Shown piece after piece: positions 8,109-17,921 of a DNA stretch of 64,000 bases (the stretch's first letter is position 1; every line of letters begins with the position of its first letter). Source of the stretch: Brachybacterium huguangmaarense (GTDB lineage Bacteria; Actinomycetota; Actinomycetes; Actinomycetales; Dermabacteraceae); contig NZ_CP107020.1 in assembly GCF_025725725.1 (NCBI RefSeq), forward strand, positions 930,001 to 994,000, written 5' to 3'. The notes beneath the pieces were generated by a model, which was not told the origin of the DNA, made no database searches, and worked only from the letters and a program-made list of their open reading frames with translations. Both the position numbers and the translations under genes were made by a program.

Positions 8109-8181
8109 TGGAGCCTACGGGACTCGAACCCGTAACCCCCTGCTTGCAAAGCAGGTGCGCTACCAATTGCGCCAAGGCCCC
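8109..8181 (-). tRNA. tRNA-Ala (TGC anticodon)
   Basis: A 73-nt cloverleaf reads on the minus strand from GGGGCCTTGGCGCAATTGG to AGGCTCCA. The anticodon loop is TTTGCAA with anticodon TGC, and the T arm is GGGTTCGAGTCCC. The acceptor stem pairs fully with one G-U. The CCA end is not encoded. The recombinase remnant abuts its 3' end, which suggests that the neighbouring island integrated here. Confidence 0.96.
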
Positions 8182-8241
8182 TCGTGCCGCGCGAGGCGGC
8201 CTGCGCCGGTGGCGCGGCATCGCGAGGGCGATGCAGGCTTC

Positions 8242-8400
8242 TCAGTGCTGGACGGTGCGAGCGGCGTCCAGGTCGGCGGAGGCCTTCTCGGCCTCGGCCC
8301 ACAGGTCGTCCGTGCGGTCTGCCTCGACCTTGCGCCACACCAGGAGGCCGCCGATCACGGATCCCGCGATGAGCAGGACGGACGTCAGGAACTTCTTCAT
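8242..8400 (-). CDS. DLW-39 family small membrane protein
   Basis: A 52-residue peptide starting MKKFLTSVLLIAGSVIGGLL, with one N-terminal membrane segment (about 4-21), then VWRKVEADRTDDLWAEAEKA. The DDLW motif and its place between tRNA-Ile and tRNA-Ala downstream of DUF3566/gyrA match the actinobacterial DLW-39 family. Function is unknown. The start has GGAGG 5-9 bases upstream of the ATG. Its size and location are conserved features of the family, which supports its being real despite its length. Confidence 0.85.
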   Translation of the reverse strand: MKKFLTSVLLIAGSVIGGLLVWRKVEADRTDDLWAEAEKASADLDAARTVQH

Positions 8401-8421
8401 CAGATCCTCCGATCCGGGGAG

Positions 8422-8495
8422 TGGGCCTAACTGGACTTGAACCAGTGACCTCTGTCTTATCAGGACAGCGCTCTAACCGACTGAGCTATAGGCCC
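8422..8495 (-). tRNA. tRNA-Ile (GAT anticodon)
   Basis: A 74-nt cloverleaf on the minus strand starts GGGCCTATAGCTCAGTCGG and ends TTAGGCCCA. The anticodon arm CTGTCCTGATAAGACAG gives GAT. The T arm is CTGGTTCAAGTCCAG. CCA is not encoded. Confidence 0.96.
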
Positions 8496-8645
8496 GGAGG
8501 CGGGACTTCCGAGCCATGCTCGGGCGTGCCTGCCGACGCACAACACTACCGGGCTCCTGCGCGCCGCGTCCAACCGGGATCGGCCGCTGTACGCGAGGTC
8601 ACAGCGACACCGCGACGCCGGTCTGCTCGCGACGACCTCGGCAGA

Positions 8646-8683
8646 CGCACGGCGCCCCGTGGTCGTCCCCGGGGCGCCGTGCG
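8646..8683 (-). terminator. Hairpin terminator of the gyrB-gyrA-DUF3566 unit
   Basis: A perfect 14-base-pair stem (CGCACGGCGCCCCG with its complement, arms 8646-8659 and 8670-8683) with a 10-base loop lies 44 bases after the DUF3566 stop. No long U tract follows, as is common in high-GC actinobacteria. Confidence 0.7.
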
Positions 8684-8726
8684 AACGTGGTCCCGGTGCG
8701 GCGGCATCGGGCCCGCCCGCCACGTC

Positions 8727-9347
8727 TCACTCGTCGGTGAACGTCATCTTCAGGCCGCCCAGGAGGCTGGCCACGATGTTGTAGAGGAACGCGAAGAGCG
8801 TGCCCAGCGCCGTGATGATCACGAGGTTGACGAAGGCGACGACGGTCGCATAGCTGACCATCTTGGAGAAGGTGAACATCTCCATGAACGGCAGCGGGGT
8901 GCCGCCGTTGAGGTCCTCGCCCAGCTTGTTGAGCGAGTCCCACAGCCCGATCCCGTCGACCACGCCCCACAGGATCGCCACGGCGAGGACCGTCGCGATG
9001 CCGATCGCCACGGCGAGCAGGAAGGACAGCTTCATCACGGAGAACGGGTCGAGGCGCGCGAGGGTGAGGCGGATGCGACGCGGAGAGCGACCGCGGCCCT
9101 TCGTCCCGCGGGCGGCGCCGCTGTTCTTCGCGGGGTTCCCGGTGCGCTCGGTGCGGCTCGCGGACGTCGCGCTCGAGTCCTCCGTGGCCACCGTGTCCGT
9201 CGCGGTGGCCGTCGCCTCGGCATCGTCCCCGTCGCTCGTGAACGAGGCGGGGCCGGCCGTCACCTTGCCGGTGCGCGAGCTCGAACGTCCGTCCCCAGAC
9301 GAGGAGGCCTGCTTGCCGCCGGAGCGGTTATTGCTGGTGGGGGCCAC
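8727..9347 (-). CDS. DUF3566 domain membrane protein
   Basis: A 206-residue protein. Residues 1-90 are a hydrophilic, Ser/Thr/Ala-rich region with a basic end (RGRSPRRIRL). Residues about 93-200 form the DUF3566 domain with two membrane segments (MKLSFLLAVAIGIATVLAVA and VVAFVNLVIITALGTLFAFL). The family is nearly always encoded just after gyrA in actinobacteria. Its role is not established. The GTG start lies three bases after the gyrA stop, with GAGGAG overlapping the end of gyrA, so translation is coupled. It is the last gene of the gyrase unit. Confidence 0.88.
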   Translation of the reverse strand: MAPTSNNRSGGKQASSSGDGRSSSRTGKVTAGPASFTSDGDDAEATATATDTVATEDSSATSASRTERTGNPAKNSGAARGTKGRGRSPRRIRLTLARLDPFSVMKLSFLLAVAIGIATVLAVAILWGVVDGIGLWDSLNKLGEDLNGGTPLPFMEMFTFSKMVSYATVVAFVNLVIITALGTLFAFLYNIVASLLGGLKMTFTDE

Positions 9348-9350
9348 GGA

Positions 9351-12119
9351 TCACTCCTCGGTGGTCGCGTCGTCGGCGTCCGACCGGCTGTCGGACCCCT
9401 CCGAGACTAGATCATCGGCGCCGACGGTCTCGCTCATATCCGCGCCGTCGACACCGGTCACGTCCGCATCGGTCTCCTCGGCGTCGATGTCCTCCTCGGA
9501 CTCGGCGGACACGGCGACCAGCACGATCCGGTCCTTCTTGTCGGGCTTGGCGAACACCACGCCCATCGTGTCGCGGCCCTTCGCGGGCACCTCTGCGACC
9601 TTGGAGCGCACGACCTTGCCGCGCTCCATCACCACGAGCACCTCGTCGCCCTCGTCGACGACGGCGGCGCCGACCAGGTGTCCGCGGTCGTCGGGCAGCT
9701 TGGCGACCTTGATGCCCAGGCCGCCGCGGCCCTGCACGCGGTACTCCTCGAGCGGCGAGCGCTTGGCGAAGCCGCCGTCGGTCACCGTGAACACGTAGTT
9801 CTCGGGGCGGGCCACGTCCATGGCCAACAGCTCGTCGTCCCCGCGGAACTTCATGCCGGTGACGCCGCTCGTGGCGCGCCCCATCGGGCGCAGCACGTCG
9901 TCCGCGGCCGGGAAGCGCACGCTCTGGCCGTTGCGTGAGACCAGCAGCAGCTGGTCGTCGGCGTCGACCACGCGGGCCGCGACCAGCTCGTCGGTCTTGG
10001 GGCCCTCGTCGGTCTCGACCTCGCGCAGGTTGATCGCGATGATGCCGCCCGAGCGGTTCGAGTCGAACGCCGTGAGCGCCGTCTTCTTGACCAGGCCGCG
10101 GCGCGTCGCGAGCACGAGGTAGTCGGCGTCCTCGTAGCCCGAGATCGCGAGCACCGAGGCGATCCGCTCGTCGGGCTGGAAGGCGAGCAGGTTCGCGACG
10201 TGCTGACCCCGGGCGTCGCGCGGCGCCTCCGGCAGCTCGTACGCCTTGGCACGATAGACGCGCCCGTGGTTGGTGAAGAACAGCAGCCACTGGTGGGTGG
10301 TCGTCGTGAAAAAGTGCTCGACCACGTCGTCGGTGCGCAGGGAGGCGCCGCGCACGCCCTTGCCGCCGCGCTTCTGCGCCCGGTACTGGTCGGTGCGGGT
10401 CCGCTTGGCGTAGCCGCCGCGCGTGATGGTGACGACCACGTCCTCCTCCGGGATCAGGTCCTCCATCGACATGTCGCCGTCGAAGGGCACGATCTCGGTG
10501 CGGCGGTCGTCGCCGTACTTCGAGACGATCTCGCCGAGCTCGTCGGAGACGATCTGCCGCTGGCGGACCGGGGACTCGAGGATCTCCGTGTACTCGCGGA
10601 TGAGCGCCTCGAGCTTGTCGTGGTCCTCCATGATCTTCTGGCGCTCGAGGGCGGCCAGGCGACGCAGCTGGAGGGCGAGGATCGCGTCCGCCTGCACCCG
10701 GTCGACGTCGAGCAGCTCCATCAGGCCGCTGCGCGCCTCGTCGGCGTCCGGCGAGCGGCGGATGAGCGCGATGACCTCGTCGAGCGCGTCGAGCGCCTTG
10801 AGGTAGCCGCGGAAGATGTGGATCCGCTCCTCGGCCTCGCGCAGACGGTGCCGGGTGCGACGCACGATGACGTCGATCTGGTGCTTGGTCCACTCGCGCA
10901 CGAACACGTCGATCGACAGGGTGCGCGGCACCCCGCCGACGAGGGCCAGCATGTTGGCCGAGAAGTTCTCCTGCAGCTGCGTGTGCTTGAACAGGTTGTT
11001 GAGCACGACCTTGGCGACGGCGTCGCGCTTGAGCACGAGCACGAGGCGCTGGCCGGTGCGGCCGGACGTCTCGTCGCGGATGTCGGCGATGCCCTGCAGC
11101 TTGCCGGTCTTGACGGACTCGGCGATCTTGCGGGCCAGGGTGTCGGGGTTGACCTGGTAGGGCAGCTCGGTCACCACGAGGCACATGCGCCCGTGGATCT
11201 CCTCGGTCGAGACCACGGCGCGCTGGGTGATCGAGCCGCGACCGGTGCGGTAGGCGTCCTCGATGCCCTTGTGGCCCAGGATCGTCGCGCCGGTCGGGAA
11301 GTCGGGGCCCTTGATGCGTGCGAGGCACGCGTCGAGCAGCTCCTCCTTGGTGGCCTCGTGGTTGGTCAGCAGCCACTGCACGGCGTCGGCGACCTCGCGC
11401 AGGTTGTGCGGGGGGATGTTGGTGGCCATGCCCACCGCGATCCCGGCCGAGCCGTTGACCAGCAGGTTCGGGAAGCGAGCGGGCAGGATCTCGGGCTCGG
11501 AGAGGGTGCCGTCGTAGTTGTCGCGCATGTCGACGGTGTCCTGGTCGATGTCGCGCACGAGCTCCATCGCGAGCGGCGCCATCTTGCACTCCGTGTAGCG
11601 CGAGGCCGCGGCGCCGTCGTCCCCGGCGGAGCCGAAGTTGCCCTGGCCCAGGATGAGCGGGTAGCGCATCGACCACGGCTGCACGAGGCGCACCATGGCG
11701 TCGTAGATCGCGCTGTCGCCGTGGGGGTGGTAGTTGCCCATGACGTCGCCGACGACCTTCGCGCACTTGGAGAACGAGCGCTCGGGACGATAGCCGCCGT
11801 CATACATCGCGTAGACGATGCGGCGGTGCACGGGCTTGAGGCCGTCGCGCACCTCGGGCAGGGCGCGGTCCACGATCACGCTCATCGCGTAGTCGAGGAA
11901 CGAGCGCTGCATCTCCTGGTTGAGGTCGACCTGCGTGACCTGGTCGCCCTCGTCGACCGCGTCCACGAGGGTCTCGAGGGGGTCCAGGCCCTGCTCCGCG
12001 GCGCTCGGTCCGGCGGCGGCGGTGCCGCCGTCGGTCAGAGGATCGCTCTGGGCGCTGTGCGTGGCCTCCTCGTCGGGGTCCCCGGTGGGGCCGGCGGGAG
12101 TGGTGGGGGTGTCACTCAT
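9351..12119 (-). CDS. gyrA: DNA gyrase subunit A
   Basis: A 922-residue GyrA, the DNA breakage-reunion subunit of gyrase, which introduces negative supercoils with GyrB. The catalytic tyrosine is Y175 in [13 protein letters not shown]. The quinolone-resistance region [10 protein letters not shown] carries Ser136 and Asp140, the wild-type residues at E. coli positions 83 and 87. Beta-pinwheel repeats follow, with the GyrA-box-like [10 protein letters not shown]. An extra N-terminal extension of about 55 residues and an acidic C-terminal tail ([16 protein letters not shown] and on) make it slightly long. It sits 83 bases after gyrB with a strong hairpin between. Confidence 0.98.
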   Translation of the reverse strand: MSDTPTTPAGPTGDPDEEATHSAQSDPLTDGGTAAAGPSAAEQGLDPLETLVDAVDEGDQVTQVDLNQEMQRSFLDYAMSVIVDRALPEVRDGLKPVHRRIVYAMYDGGYRPERSFSKCAKVVGDVMGNYHPHGDSAIYDAMVRLVQPWSMRYPLILGQGNFGSAGDDGAAASRYTECKMAPLAMELVRDIDQDTVDMRDNYDGTLSEPEILPARFPNLLVNGSAGIAVGMATNIPPHNLREVADAVQWLLTNHEATKEELLDACLARIKGPDFPTGATILGHKGIEDAYRTGRGSITQRAVVSTEEIHGRMCLVVTELPYQVNPDTLARKIAESVKTGKLQGIADIRDETSGRTGQRLVLVLKRDAVAKVVLNNLFKHTQLQENFSANMLALVGGVPRTLSIDVFVREWTKHQIDVIVRRTRHRLREAEERIHIFRGYLKALDALDEVIALIRRSPDADEARSGLMELLDVDRVQADAILALQLRRLAALERQKIMEDHDKLEALIREYTEILESPVRQRQIVSDELGEIVSKYGDDRRTEIVPFDGDMSMEDLIPEEDVVVTITRGGYAKRTRTDQYRAQKRGGKGVRGASLRTDDVVEHFFTTTTHQWLLFFTNHGRVYRAKAYELPEAPRDARGQHVANLLAFQPDERIASVLAISGYEDADYLVLATRRGLVKKTALTAFDSNRSGGIIAINLREVETDEGPKTDELVAARVVDADDQLLLVSRNGQSVRFPAADDVLRPMGRATSGVTGMKFRGDDELLAMDVARPENYVFTVTDGGFAKRSPLEEYRVQGRGGLGIKVAKLPDDRGHLVGAAVVDEGDEVLVVMERGKVVRSKVAEVPAKGRDTMGVVFAKPDKKDRIVLVAVSAESEEDIDAEETDADVTGVDGADMSETVGADDLVSEGSDSRSDADDATTEE

Positions 12120-12169
12120 GAAGGTGTGCCTTTCGGGCTGTGACGTGCGAGGACGAGGTGTCGGAGACG

Positions 12170-12195
12170 GCGCGCCCCGCCAGGGCGGGGCGCGC
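12170..12195. repeat. GC-rich hairpin between gyrB and gyrA
   Basis: A perfect 12-base-pair stem (arms 12170-12181 and 12184-12195; GCGCGCCCCGCC with its complement) with a two-base loop sits 7 bases after the gyrB stop and 50 bases before the gyrA start. It could attenuate transcription into gyrA or protect a processed 3' end. Confidence 0.65.
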
Positions 12196-12202
12196 TCTCA
12201 TC

Positions 12203-14320
12203 TCAGATGTCGAGGAACCGGACGTCCTTGGCGTTCTCCTGGATGAACTTGCGGCGGGACTCGACGTCCTCGCCCATGAGCACGGCGAACACGGCGTCGG
12301 CGTCCGCGGCCTCGTCGACGGTGACCTGCTTGAGCGTGCGCACGTCGCGGTCCATCGTCGTGGTCTGGAGCTCCTTCCAGTCCATCTCGCCCAGGCCCTT
12401 GTACCGCTGGATGCCGTTGTCCCGGGGGATGCGCTTGCCGCCCGCGCGGCCCTCCGCGAGGCGCGCATCGCGCTCGGAGTCGCTGAACACGTACTCGTGC
12501 GGCGCGTTGGACCACTTCAACCGGTACAGCGGCGGCATCGCGATGAACACGTGGCCCAGCTCGATGAGGGGGCGCATGTACCGGAACAGCAGCGTGAGCA
12601 GCAGGGTGCAGATGTGCTGGCCGTCGACGTCGGCGTCGGCCATCAGGATGATCTTGTGGTACCGCAGCTTGGTCGCGTCGAAGTCCTCGCCGATGCCGGT
12701 GCCGAACGCCGTGATGAGCGAGCGGATCTCCTGGTTGTCGAGGGCGCGGTCCAGCCGAGCCTTCTCGACGTTGAGGATCTTGCCGCGGATCGGGAGGATC
12801 GCCTGGGTGCGCGGGTCGCGCCCCATGACGGCCGAGCCGCCCGCCGAGTCGCCCTCGACGATGAACACCTCGCACTCGGCGGGATTGCGAGACTGGCAGT
12901 CCTTGAGCTTGCCGGGCATGCCGCCGGTCTCGAGCGGCGACTTGCGCCGGGTGGCGTCGCGGGCCTTGCGCGCGGCCTCGCGGGCCATCGCCGCGCTCTG
13001 GGCCTTGCGCACGATGTCGCGGGCCTCGTTGGGGTGCGCCTCGAACCAGGCGGCGAGGTGGTCGGTCATCACCTTGGAGACGAAGGTGCGGGCGATCGTG
13101 TTGCCGAGCTTGGTCTTGGTCTGGCCCTCGAACTGGGGCTCGCCGAGCTTGACGGAGACGACGGCGGTCAGGCCCTCGCGGATGTCCTCGCCCGTGAGGT
13201 TGGCGTCCTTCTCCCGCACGATGCCCTGTGCGCGCCCGTAGCGGTTGACCACCCCGGTCAGCGAGGAGCGGAAGCCCTCCTCGTGGGTGCCGCCCTCGTG
13301 GGTGTTGATCGTGTTGGCGTAGGTGTGGACCGACTCGGTGTAGGCGGTGGTCCACTGCATCGCGATCTCGACGGAGATCATGACGTCGGTGTCCTCGGCC
13401 TCGATGTCGATGACGTCGGGGTGGATCACATCGGCGCGCTTGGAGGTGTTGATGTAGTGCACGAAGTCGCGCAGGCCGTTCTCGTACCGGTACGAGATCG
13501 TCTTCGGGCCGGCCGGCTCGGGGGCCTTGCCCTCGGCGTCGGCGACGTCGTCGAGCGGCTCGAGCTCCTGGACCCGCTCGTCGGTCAGCGTGATCCGCAG
13601 GCCCTTGTTGAGGAAGGCCATCTGCTGGAAGCGCTTGCGCAGGGTCTCGAAGTCGTAGACGGTCGTCTCGAAGATCTCCGGGTCGGCCCAGAAGGTGATC
13701 GTGGTGCCGGTCTCGTCGGTCGCCTCGCCCTTGTCCAGCGGCGACTGCGGCACACCGCGGCGGTAGGCCTGGCGCCACACGTGGTCCTGGCGGCGGATCT
13801 CGACCTCCATCCGGGTGGACAGGGCGTTGACGACGGAGGAGCCCACGCCGTGCAGGCCGCCCGAGACCGCGTAGCCGCCGCCGCCGAACTTGCCGCCCGC
13901 GTGGAGCACCGTGAGCACGAGCTCGACGGCCGGCTTGTTCTGGGTGGGGTGCATGTCCACGGGGATGCCGCGCGCATGGTCGACCACGCGCACGCCGCCG
14001 TCGGCCAGCAGGGTCACCTCGATCGAGTCGCCGAAGCCGGCCATCGCCTCGTCGACCGAATTGTCGACGATCTCGTAGGCGAGATGGTGCAGCCCGCGCT
14101 CGCCGGTCGAGCCGATGTACATGCCCGGACGCTTGCGCACGGCCTCGAGGCCTTCGAGGACGGTGATGTCCGAGGCCTCGTAATGCTGGTTCATCAGGTT
14201 CTCGTGGTCGTCCGCCGACGGCTCGTCAGGGCTGGTCGCATCCTGCGCGGCCGCGATGGCATCGGCGCCCGACTCGGTCGGCTCGGCGGGGATGCCGTCG
14301 TTCTGGGGGTTCTCGCTCAC
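12203..14320 (-). CDS. gyrB: DNA gyrase subunit B
   Basis: A 705-residue GyrB, the ATPase subunit of gyrase. The GHKL ATPase domain shows [15 protein letters not shown], the [16 protein letters not shown] segment and [14 protein letters not shown]. The TOPRIM domain has the EGDSAGGSA glutamate motif and the magnesium-binding DADVDG. The C-terminus [13 protein letters not shown] is conserved. The GTG start gives a 40-residue extension before [28 protein letters not shown]; an internal ATG at MNQHYE is an alternative. It is separated from recF and dnaN by the gene block at 14.7-18.7 kb. Confidence 0.97.
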   Translation of the reverse strand: MSENPQNDGIPAEPTESGADAIAAAQDATSPDEPSADDHENLMNQHYEASDITVLEGLEAVRKRPGMYIGSTGERGLHHLAYEIVDNSVDEAMAGFGDSIEVTLLADGGVRVVDHARGIPVDMHPTQNKPAVELVLTVLHAGGKFGGGGYAVSGGLHGVGSSVVNALSTRMEVEIRRQDHVWRQAYRRGVPQSPLDKGEATDETGTTITFWADPEIFETTVYDFETLRKRFQQMAFLNKGLRITLTDERVQELEPLDDVADAEGKAPEPAGPKTISYRYENGLRDFVHYINTSKRADVIHPDVIDIEAEDTDVMISVEIAMQWTTAYTESVHTYANTINTHEGGTHEEGFRSSLTGVVNRYGRAQGIVREKDANLTGEDIREGLTAVVSVKLGEPQFEGQTKTKLGNTIARTFVSKVMTDHLAAWFEAHPNEARDIVRKAQSAAMAREAARKARDATRRKSPLETGGMPGKLKDCQSRNPAECEVFIVEGDSAGGSAVMGRDPRTQAILPIRGKILNVEKARLDRALDNQEIRSLITAFGTGIGEDFDATKLRYHKIILMADADVDGQHICTLLLTLLFRYMRPLIELGHVFIAMPPLYRLKWSNAPHEYVFSDSERDARLAEGRAGGKRIPRDNGIQRYKGLGEMDWKELQTTTMDRDVRTLKQVTVDEAADADAVFAVLMGEDVESRRKFIQENAKDVRFLDI

Positions 14321-14736
14321 GAAGGGGTCCGCTCCTCGGGTTCAGACGTCCCCCGGGCGGCCGTGACCGCGGCGGGGGCATGCAGGTGGCCCGATCTGCG
14401 TGGCGCACGGAGCGTGCCCTGGGGAATCCAGGGCTCACGCGCGCGAAACCGGACCTCGTCGATTCTAGCCGATCTGAGCGGTCCGATCACCCTTCACAGT
14501 GCACGAATGATGCCTCCGGCGTGTGCGATATGCCCCTGTACGGCCCGCGACGGCCTCTGGGACCCGCGCGGGGACGGTCAGATGAGGTCCCGTATGCCTC
14601 CCGGCCCCTCAGAGCGTCTGGCGGCTCTCTGAGCGGACCGGGGCCATGCCCGCCGTCGAACCCCCGTAGCATGCCGGAGGACGTTCCGCGGGGCTCGCCC
14701 GGAGCACCGGCACCTGGGAGCCGGAGGGAGGTCGCC
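14321..14736. promoter_or_regulatory. gyrB upstream region with candidate -10 element
   Basis: No gene is seen in these 416 bases between the divergent gyrB and the EamA-type transporter. On the minus strand a -10-like TAGAAT (plus coordinates 14462-14467) lies about 140 bases before the gyrB start, which implies a long leader. No good -35 is seen. CATTCGTGCACTGTGAA lies about 40 bases further upstream. On the plus strand, GGAGGGAGG at 14723-14731 is the ribosome-binding site of the transporter gene. Confidence 0.45.
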
Positions 14737-15690
14737 GTGATCGGCATCGTGCTGGCCGCCCTGCTGTGGGGCACGACGGGCACCGCCGCGACGCTCCTGC
14801 CCGACGGCATCGGCCCGCTGGCCACGGGCGCGTCGACGATGGCGGTCGGCGGGCTGCTGCTCGCGCTCACGGCGCCGCGCGCGACCACCGCCGTGCTCCG
14901 GAGCGGGGGCGCCTGGCGCTGGGTCGTGCCCGGCGCGCTGTGCACGGCCGTCTACCCGCTCGCGTTCTACTCGGGCATGTCGCTTGCGGGCGTCGCGATC
15001 GGCAACGTGACGGCGCTCGGCACCGCGCCCGTGTTCGCGCTGGTCCTCGAGCTGCTGTTCGAGCCGGCGGAGCGGCGGCCCGTGCTCACCGTCCGGTGGG
15101 CCGTCTCGGGCGCCGCGGCCGTGCTCGGGGTGGCCCTGCTCTCGGTCGTGGGCCACGGCGGCGCGTCCGCGGGACCAGGCGGGCAGGTCTCCCTCGGCGT
15201 GGGGCTCGGGCTGCTCGCGGGCCTCACCTACGCCGGCTACAGCTACACGGCGGCGCGGCTCATGCGCGAGGGCCATGCGTCGCGCGGGGCCGTGGCCGCG
15301 CAGTTCGGCCTGGGCGGGCTGGTGCTCGTCCCGGTCCTGCTGGTCGTCGGTCGCCCGGTGCTCACGGGATCAGGAACCGTCGCCGACACCCCGCTCGCGC
15401 ACGTCCTCGGCCCGGTGCCGCCGCTCGCGGTGCTCGCCTATCTCGCGATCGGCCCGATGTTCCTCGCCTATGTGGCCTTCGGGCGGGGCCTGCGCACGGT
15501 GCCCAGCTCGCGCGCCACGACAGTGACCCTGCTCGAACCGTTCGTCGCGACGATCCTCGCGGTGCTCGCGGTCGGCGAGCGCCTGGGCCCGCTCGGCTGG
15601 GTCGCGCTCGCGCTCGTCCTGGGCGGCGTGGTGCTCACCGCGACGGAGCCCGAGGCGCCCGGCCCGGTCCCCGTCGCGGCAGGGCCGTGA
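14737..15690 (+). CDS. EamA/DMT-superfamily transporter
   Basis: A 317-residue inner-membrane protein with about ten hydrophobic helices, starting MIGIVLAALLWGTTGTAATLL. It contains the two EamA repeats; conserved WGT and the second-half block RTVPSSRATTVTLLEPFVATILAVLAVGERL are visible. Members export amino acids, sugars or other metabolites; the substrate here is unknown. I chose GTG 14737 because GGAGGGAGG lies 5 bases upstream and the length then matches the family. An in-frame ATG at 14671 lacks a ribosome-binding site. It converges on the next gene with only three bases between stops. Confidence 0.85.
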   Translation: MIGIVLAALLWGTTGTAATLLPDGIGPLATGASTMAVGGLLLALTAPRATTAVLRSGGAWRWVVPGALCTAVYPLAFYSGMSLAGVAIGNVTALGTAPVFALVLELLFEPAERRPVLTVRWAVSGAAAVLGVALLSVVGHGGASAGPGGQVSLGVGLGLLAGLTYAGYSYTAARLMREGHASRGAVAAQFGLGGLVLVPVLLVVGRPVLTGSGTVADTPLAHVLGPVPPLAVLAYLAIGPMFLAYVAFGRGLRTVPSSRATTVTLLEPFVATILAVLAVGERLGPLGWVALALVLGGVVLTATEPEAPGPVPVAAGP

Positions 15691-15693
15691 GCC

Positions 15694-16278
15694 TCAGGCC
15701 GGACGCACGTACGTCTCGTGGAAGCCGCGCAGCAGCTCGATGCCGCGCTCGGTGCCGACGGACTCGGGGTGGAACTGGATCGCCTCGACGGGCAGCTCGC
15801 GGTGGCGCACGCCCATGATGTAGCCGTCGTCGAGGGAGCGGCTCGTGACCTCGAGCGCGGCGGGCAGCGTGGGCTCCTCGATGATGAGCGAGTGGTAGCG
15901 CGTGACCTCGCGCCGCGTGCCCTGCTCGCGCGAGAACACGCCCTTGCCGTCGTGCTCGATCGTCGAGGTCTTGCCGTGCATGATGTGCGCCGCGGGCGAC
16001 ACGGTCGCGCCGTAGGCGACGCCGACGGCCTGCAGGCCCAGGCACACGCCGAGGATCGGGATCCGGCCCGCGAAATGGTGCACGAGCTCGACGTGGCCGG
16101 AGTCCACCGGGTGACCGGGGCCGGGCCCGAGCACGAGGTAGTCCGGGGCGAGCTCCTCGATGCGGTCGATGTTGCCCGCGTCCGAGCGCAGCACGGTGCG
16201 GTCCTCGTCGAGCTCGGCGAGGTACTGCTCGATGATGTAGACGAAGCTGTCGTAGTTGTCGATCAGGACGACGCTCAT
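15694..16278 (-). CDS. Anthranilate/aminodeoxychorismate synthase, glutamine amidotransferase component II
   Basis: A 194-residue class I glutamine amidotransferase that supplies ammonia to its partner. The triad is visible: Cys in GVCLGLQAVG and His/Glu in EAIQFHPESVGT. The oxyanion segment LGPGPGHP is present, as is the N-terminus VVLIDNYDSFVYIIEQYL. Members are named TrpG or PabA and can serve both tryptophan and folate synthesis. The ATG overlaps the component I stop by four bases (ATGA), so the two are translationally coupled and form one complex. Sequence alone does not settle which pathway it serves. Confidence 0.88.
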   Translation of the reverse strand: MSVVLIDNYDSFVYIIEQYLAELDEDRTVLRSDAGNIDRIEELAPDYLVLGPGPGHPVDSGHVELVHHFAGRIPILGVCLGLQAVGVAYGATVSPAAHIMHGKTSTIEHDGKGVFSREQGTRREVTRYHSLIIEEPTLPAALEVTSRSLDDGYIMGVRHRELPVEAIQFHPESVGTERGIELLRGFHETYVRPA

Positions 16279-17780
16279 CGGATCTCCTTCCCGCACACGG
16301 CCCAGTAGGTCGAGGCGAGCTTGCTGAGGGTCTCGTTCCACTCCCGCTCGGGCACGGAGTCGGCGACGAAGCCGGCGGAGGCCCGCATCACGAAGCGGTC
16401 GTCGCGGTGGACGGCCATGCGGATCGCGAGGCCCAGCAGCGCGTCGCGGGCGTCGAGGCCGATGAGCCCGAACGCGCCGGCGTAGAAGCCGCGGCGCGAG
16501 GTCTCGAGGTCCTCGATGATCTCCATCGCGCGCACCTTGGGGGCGCCCGAGACGGTGCCGGCCGGGAAGCTCGCCCGGATCACGTCGTAGGCGTCCGCCG
16601 TGCCCGTCAGCTCGCACGCGACCTGGGAGACGATGTGGAAGACGTGGGAGTACGTCTCGATCGTCATCAGGGTCTCGACGTCGAGGGTGCCGGGACGGGC
16701 GAAGCGGCCGAAGTCGTTGCGGCACAGGTCCACGAGCATGATGTGCTCGGCGCGCTCCTTGGGGTCGGCCAGGAGGGCGGCCTTGGTGGCCTCCTCGTCG
16801 CCGCCGCGGCGCGCGGTGCCGGCGATCGGCCGCATGACGGCGCGGCCGCCCTCGACGCGGACGAACAGCTCGGGGCTCGCGCACACGATCGTGTATCCCG
16901 CGGCGGGCAGCAGGGCCATGTACGGGGAGGGGTTGCGCTCGCGCAGCCGCTCGTAGACGGCGAGCGGGGTCGCGTCGGTCTCGACGGTGATCGAGTGGCC
17001 GAGCTGCACCTGGTAGATGTCGCCCAGACGGATGTGCTCGAGGCACTGCTCCCCGCGCGGCAGGTACTCGGCCTCGGTGATGTCGTCGCTGATCGTGCGG
17101 GGCGTCGGCACCTCGGGGGCCGAGGAGCCCGGGGGCGCGTCGGCGGCCGCGGCGAGCGCCGTGACGATCTGCTCGGCGTCGAGGTCCTCCCATGCCTCGG
17201 AGGTGACGACGGCCAGGTGGGCCGCGTCGGCGTCGAGGGTCACGAGCGCGTCGACGAGTCCGAAGATCGCGTCCGGCGGGGCGTCGGGCAGGTCGACGAT
17301 CGTCCGCGGCAGCCGCTCGACGTACCGAGCGGCGTCGTAGCCGAAGACCGACAGCAGCGAGAGGGCCAGATCCTCCTCCCCGGTGCCGTCGTCGGACGGA
17401 GGGGCGGGGCGCAGGGCCTCGCCGATCGCCTGGGGCAGGCGCCACATGGCGTCGTCGTCGACCAGGTGCAGGGCCCCGTCGCGCTCGGTCACGGTCCCGG
17501 AGTTCCGCACGATCGTCTCGAGCGCGTCGCGGATCGCGTCGACGCCGCTGATGCGCACGACGCCGCGGGTCACGGTCACCTCGGCGCGCCCGGCGAGGCC
17601 GCACATCGAGAAGCGGCTGTCCGTGCTCGGGCCGCCGACGGACTCGAGCAGGAACGTGCGCTCGGCGCCGAAGGCGGCGCTCAGCGCGCGGTAGGTGGCC
17701 AGCGGGGTGGTGGCGGGCAGGTCGCGGCGCCGCGCGCGGAGGGCGGGCGACGCGGCGGCGGTGGAGGGCTGTGGGGGCAC
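16275..17780 (-). CDS. Chorismate-binding anthranilate/aminodeoxychorismate synthase component I
   Basis: A 501-residue chorismate-utilising enzyme. The N-terminal region has FLLESVGGPSTDSRFSM, resembling the LLES allosteric segment of TrpE. The catalytic domain (about 230-500) has PSPYMALL, MRPIAGTARRGGDEE, ERAEHIMLVDLCRNDFGR and FPAGTVSGAPKVRAMEII. PIAGT is typical of anthranilate synthases, whereas PabB proteins usually have PIKGT, so a TrpE-like activity is favoured. However, the gene is paired with one amidotransferase away from any trp genes, so PabB cannot be excluded. The GTG start has AGGAAC upstream. Confidence 0.85.
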   Translation of the reverse strand: MPPQPSTAAASPALRARRRDLPATTPLATYRALSAAFGAERTFLLESVGGPSTDSRFSMCGLAGRAEVTVTRGVVRISGVDAIRDALETIVRNSGTVTERDGALHLVDDDAMWRLPQAIGEALRPAPPSDDGTGEEDLALSLLSVFGYDAARYVERLPRTIVDLPDAPPDAIFGLVDALVTLDADAAHLAVVTSEAWEDLDAEQIVTALAAAADAPPGSSAPEVPTPRTISDDITEAEYLPRGEQCLEHIRLGDIYQVQLGHSITVETDATPLAVYERLRERNPSPYMALLPAAGYTIVCASPELFVRVEGGRAVMRPIAGTARRGGDEEATKAALLADPKERAEHIMLVDLCRNDFGRFARPGTLDVETLMTIETYSHVFHIVSQVACELTGTADAYDVIRASFPAGTVSGAPKVRAMEIIEDLETSRRGFYAGAFGLIGLDARDALLGLAIRMAVHRDDRFVMRASAGFVADSVPEREWNETLSKLASTYWAVCGKEIR

Positions 17781-17921
17781 TGCGGTTCCTGTCCGGTCTG
17801 GAGGGACACGGGAGGCTCGACGCGGCCGCCCGCACCCCTAGTGTCCCAGCTCCCCGGGGCAGGTGGCCGACAGGTCCATCCGCGCCGCGGGCCTCGCGCC
17901 GCGGATCGCCTCCGCCCGGCG

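Noticed and set aside
7616..8440. A 274-residue open frame from a GTG start
   Set aside because: It runs through tRNA-Ala and the DLW-39 gene on the opposite strand. Only the part before 8109 has recombinase similarity.
10200..12143. Long rightward frames opposite gyrA, gyrB, dnaA and murJ
   Set aside because: They mirror the codon bias of high-GC genes on the other strand and show no protein features.
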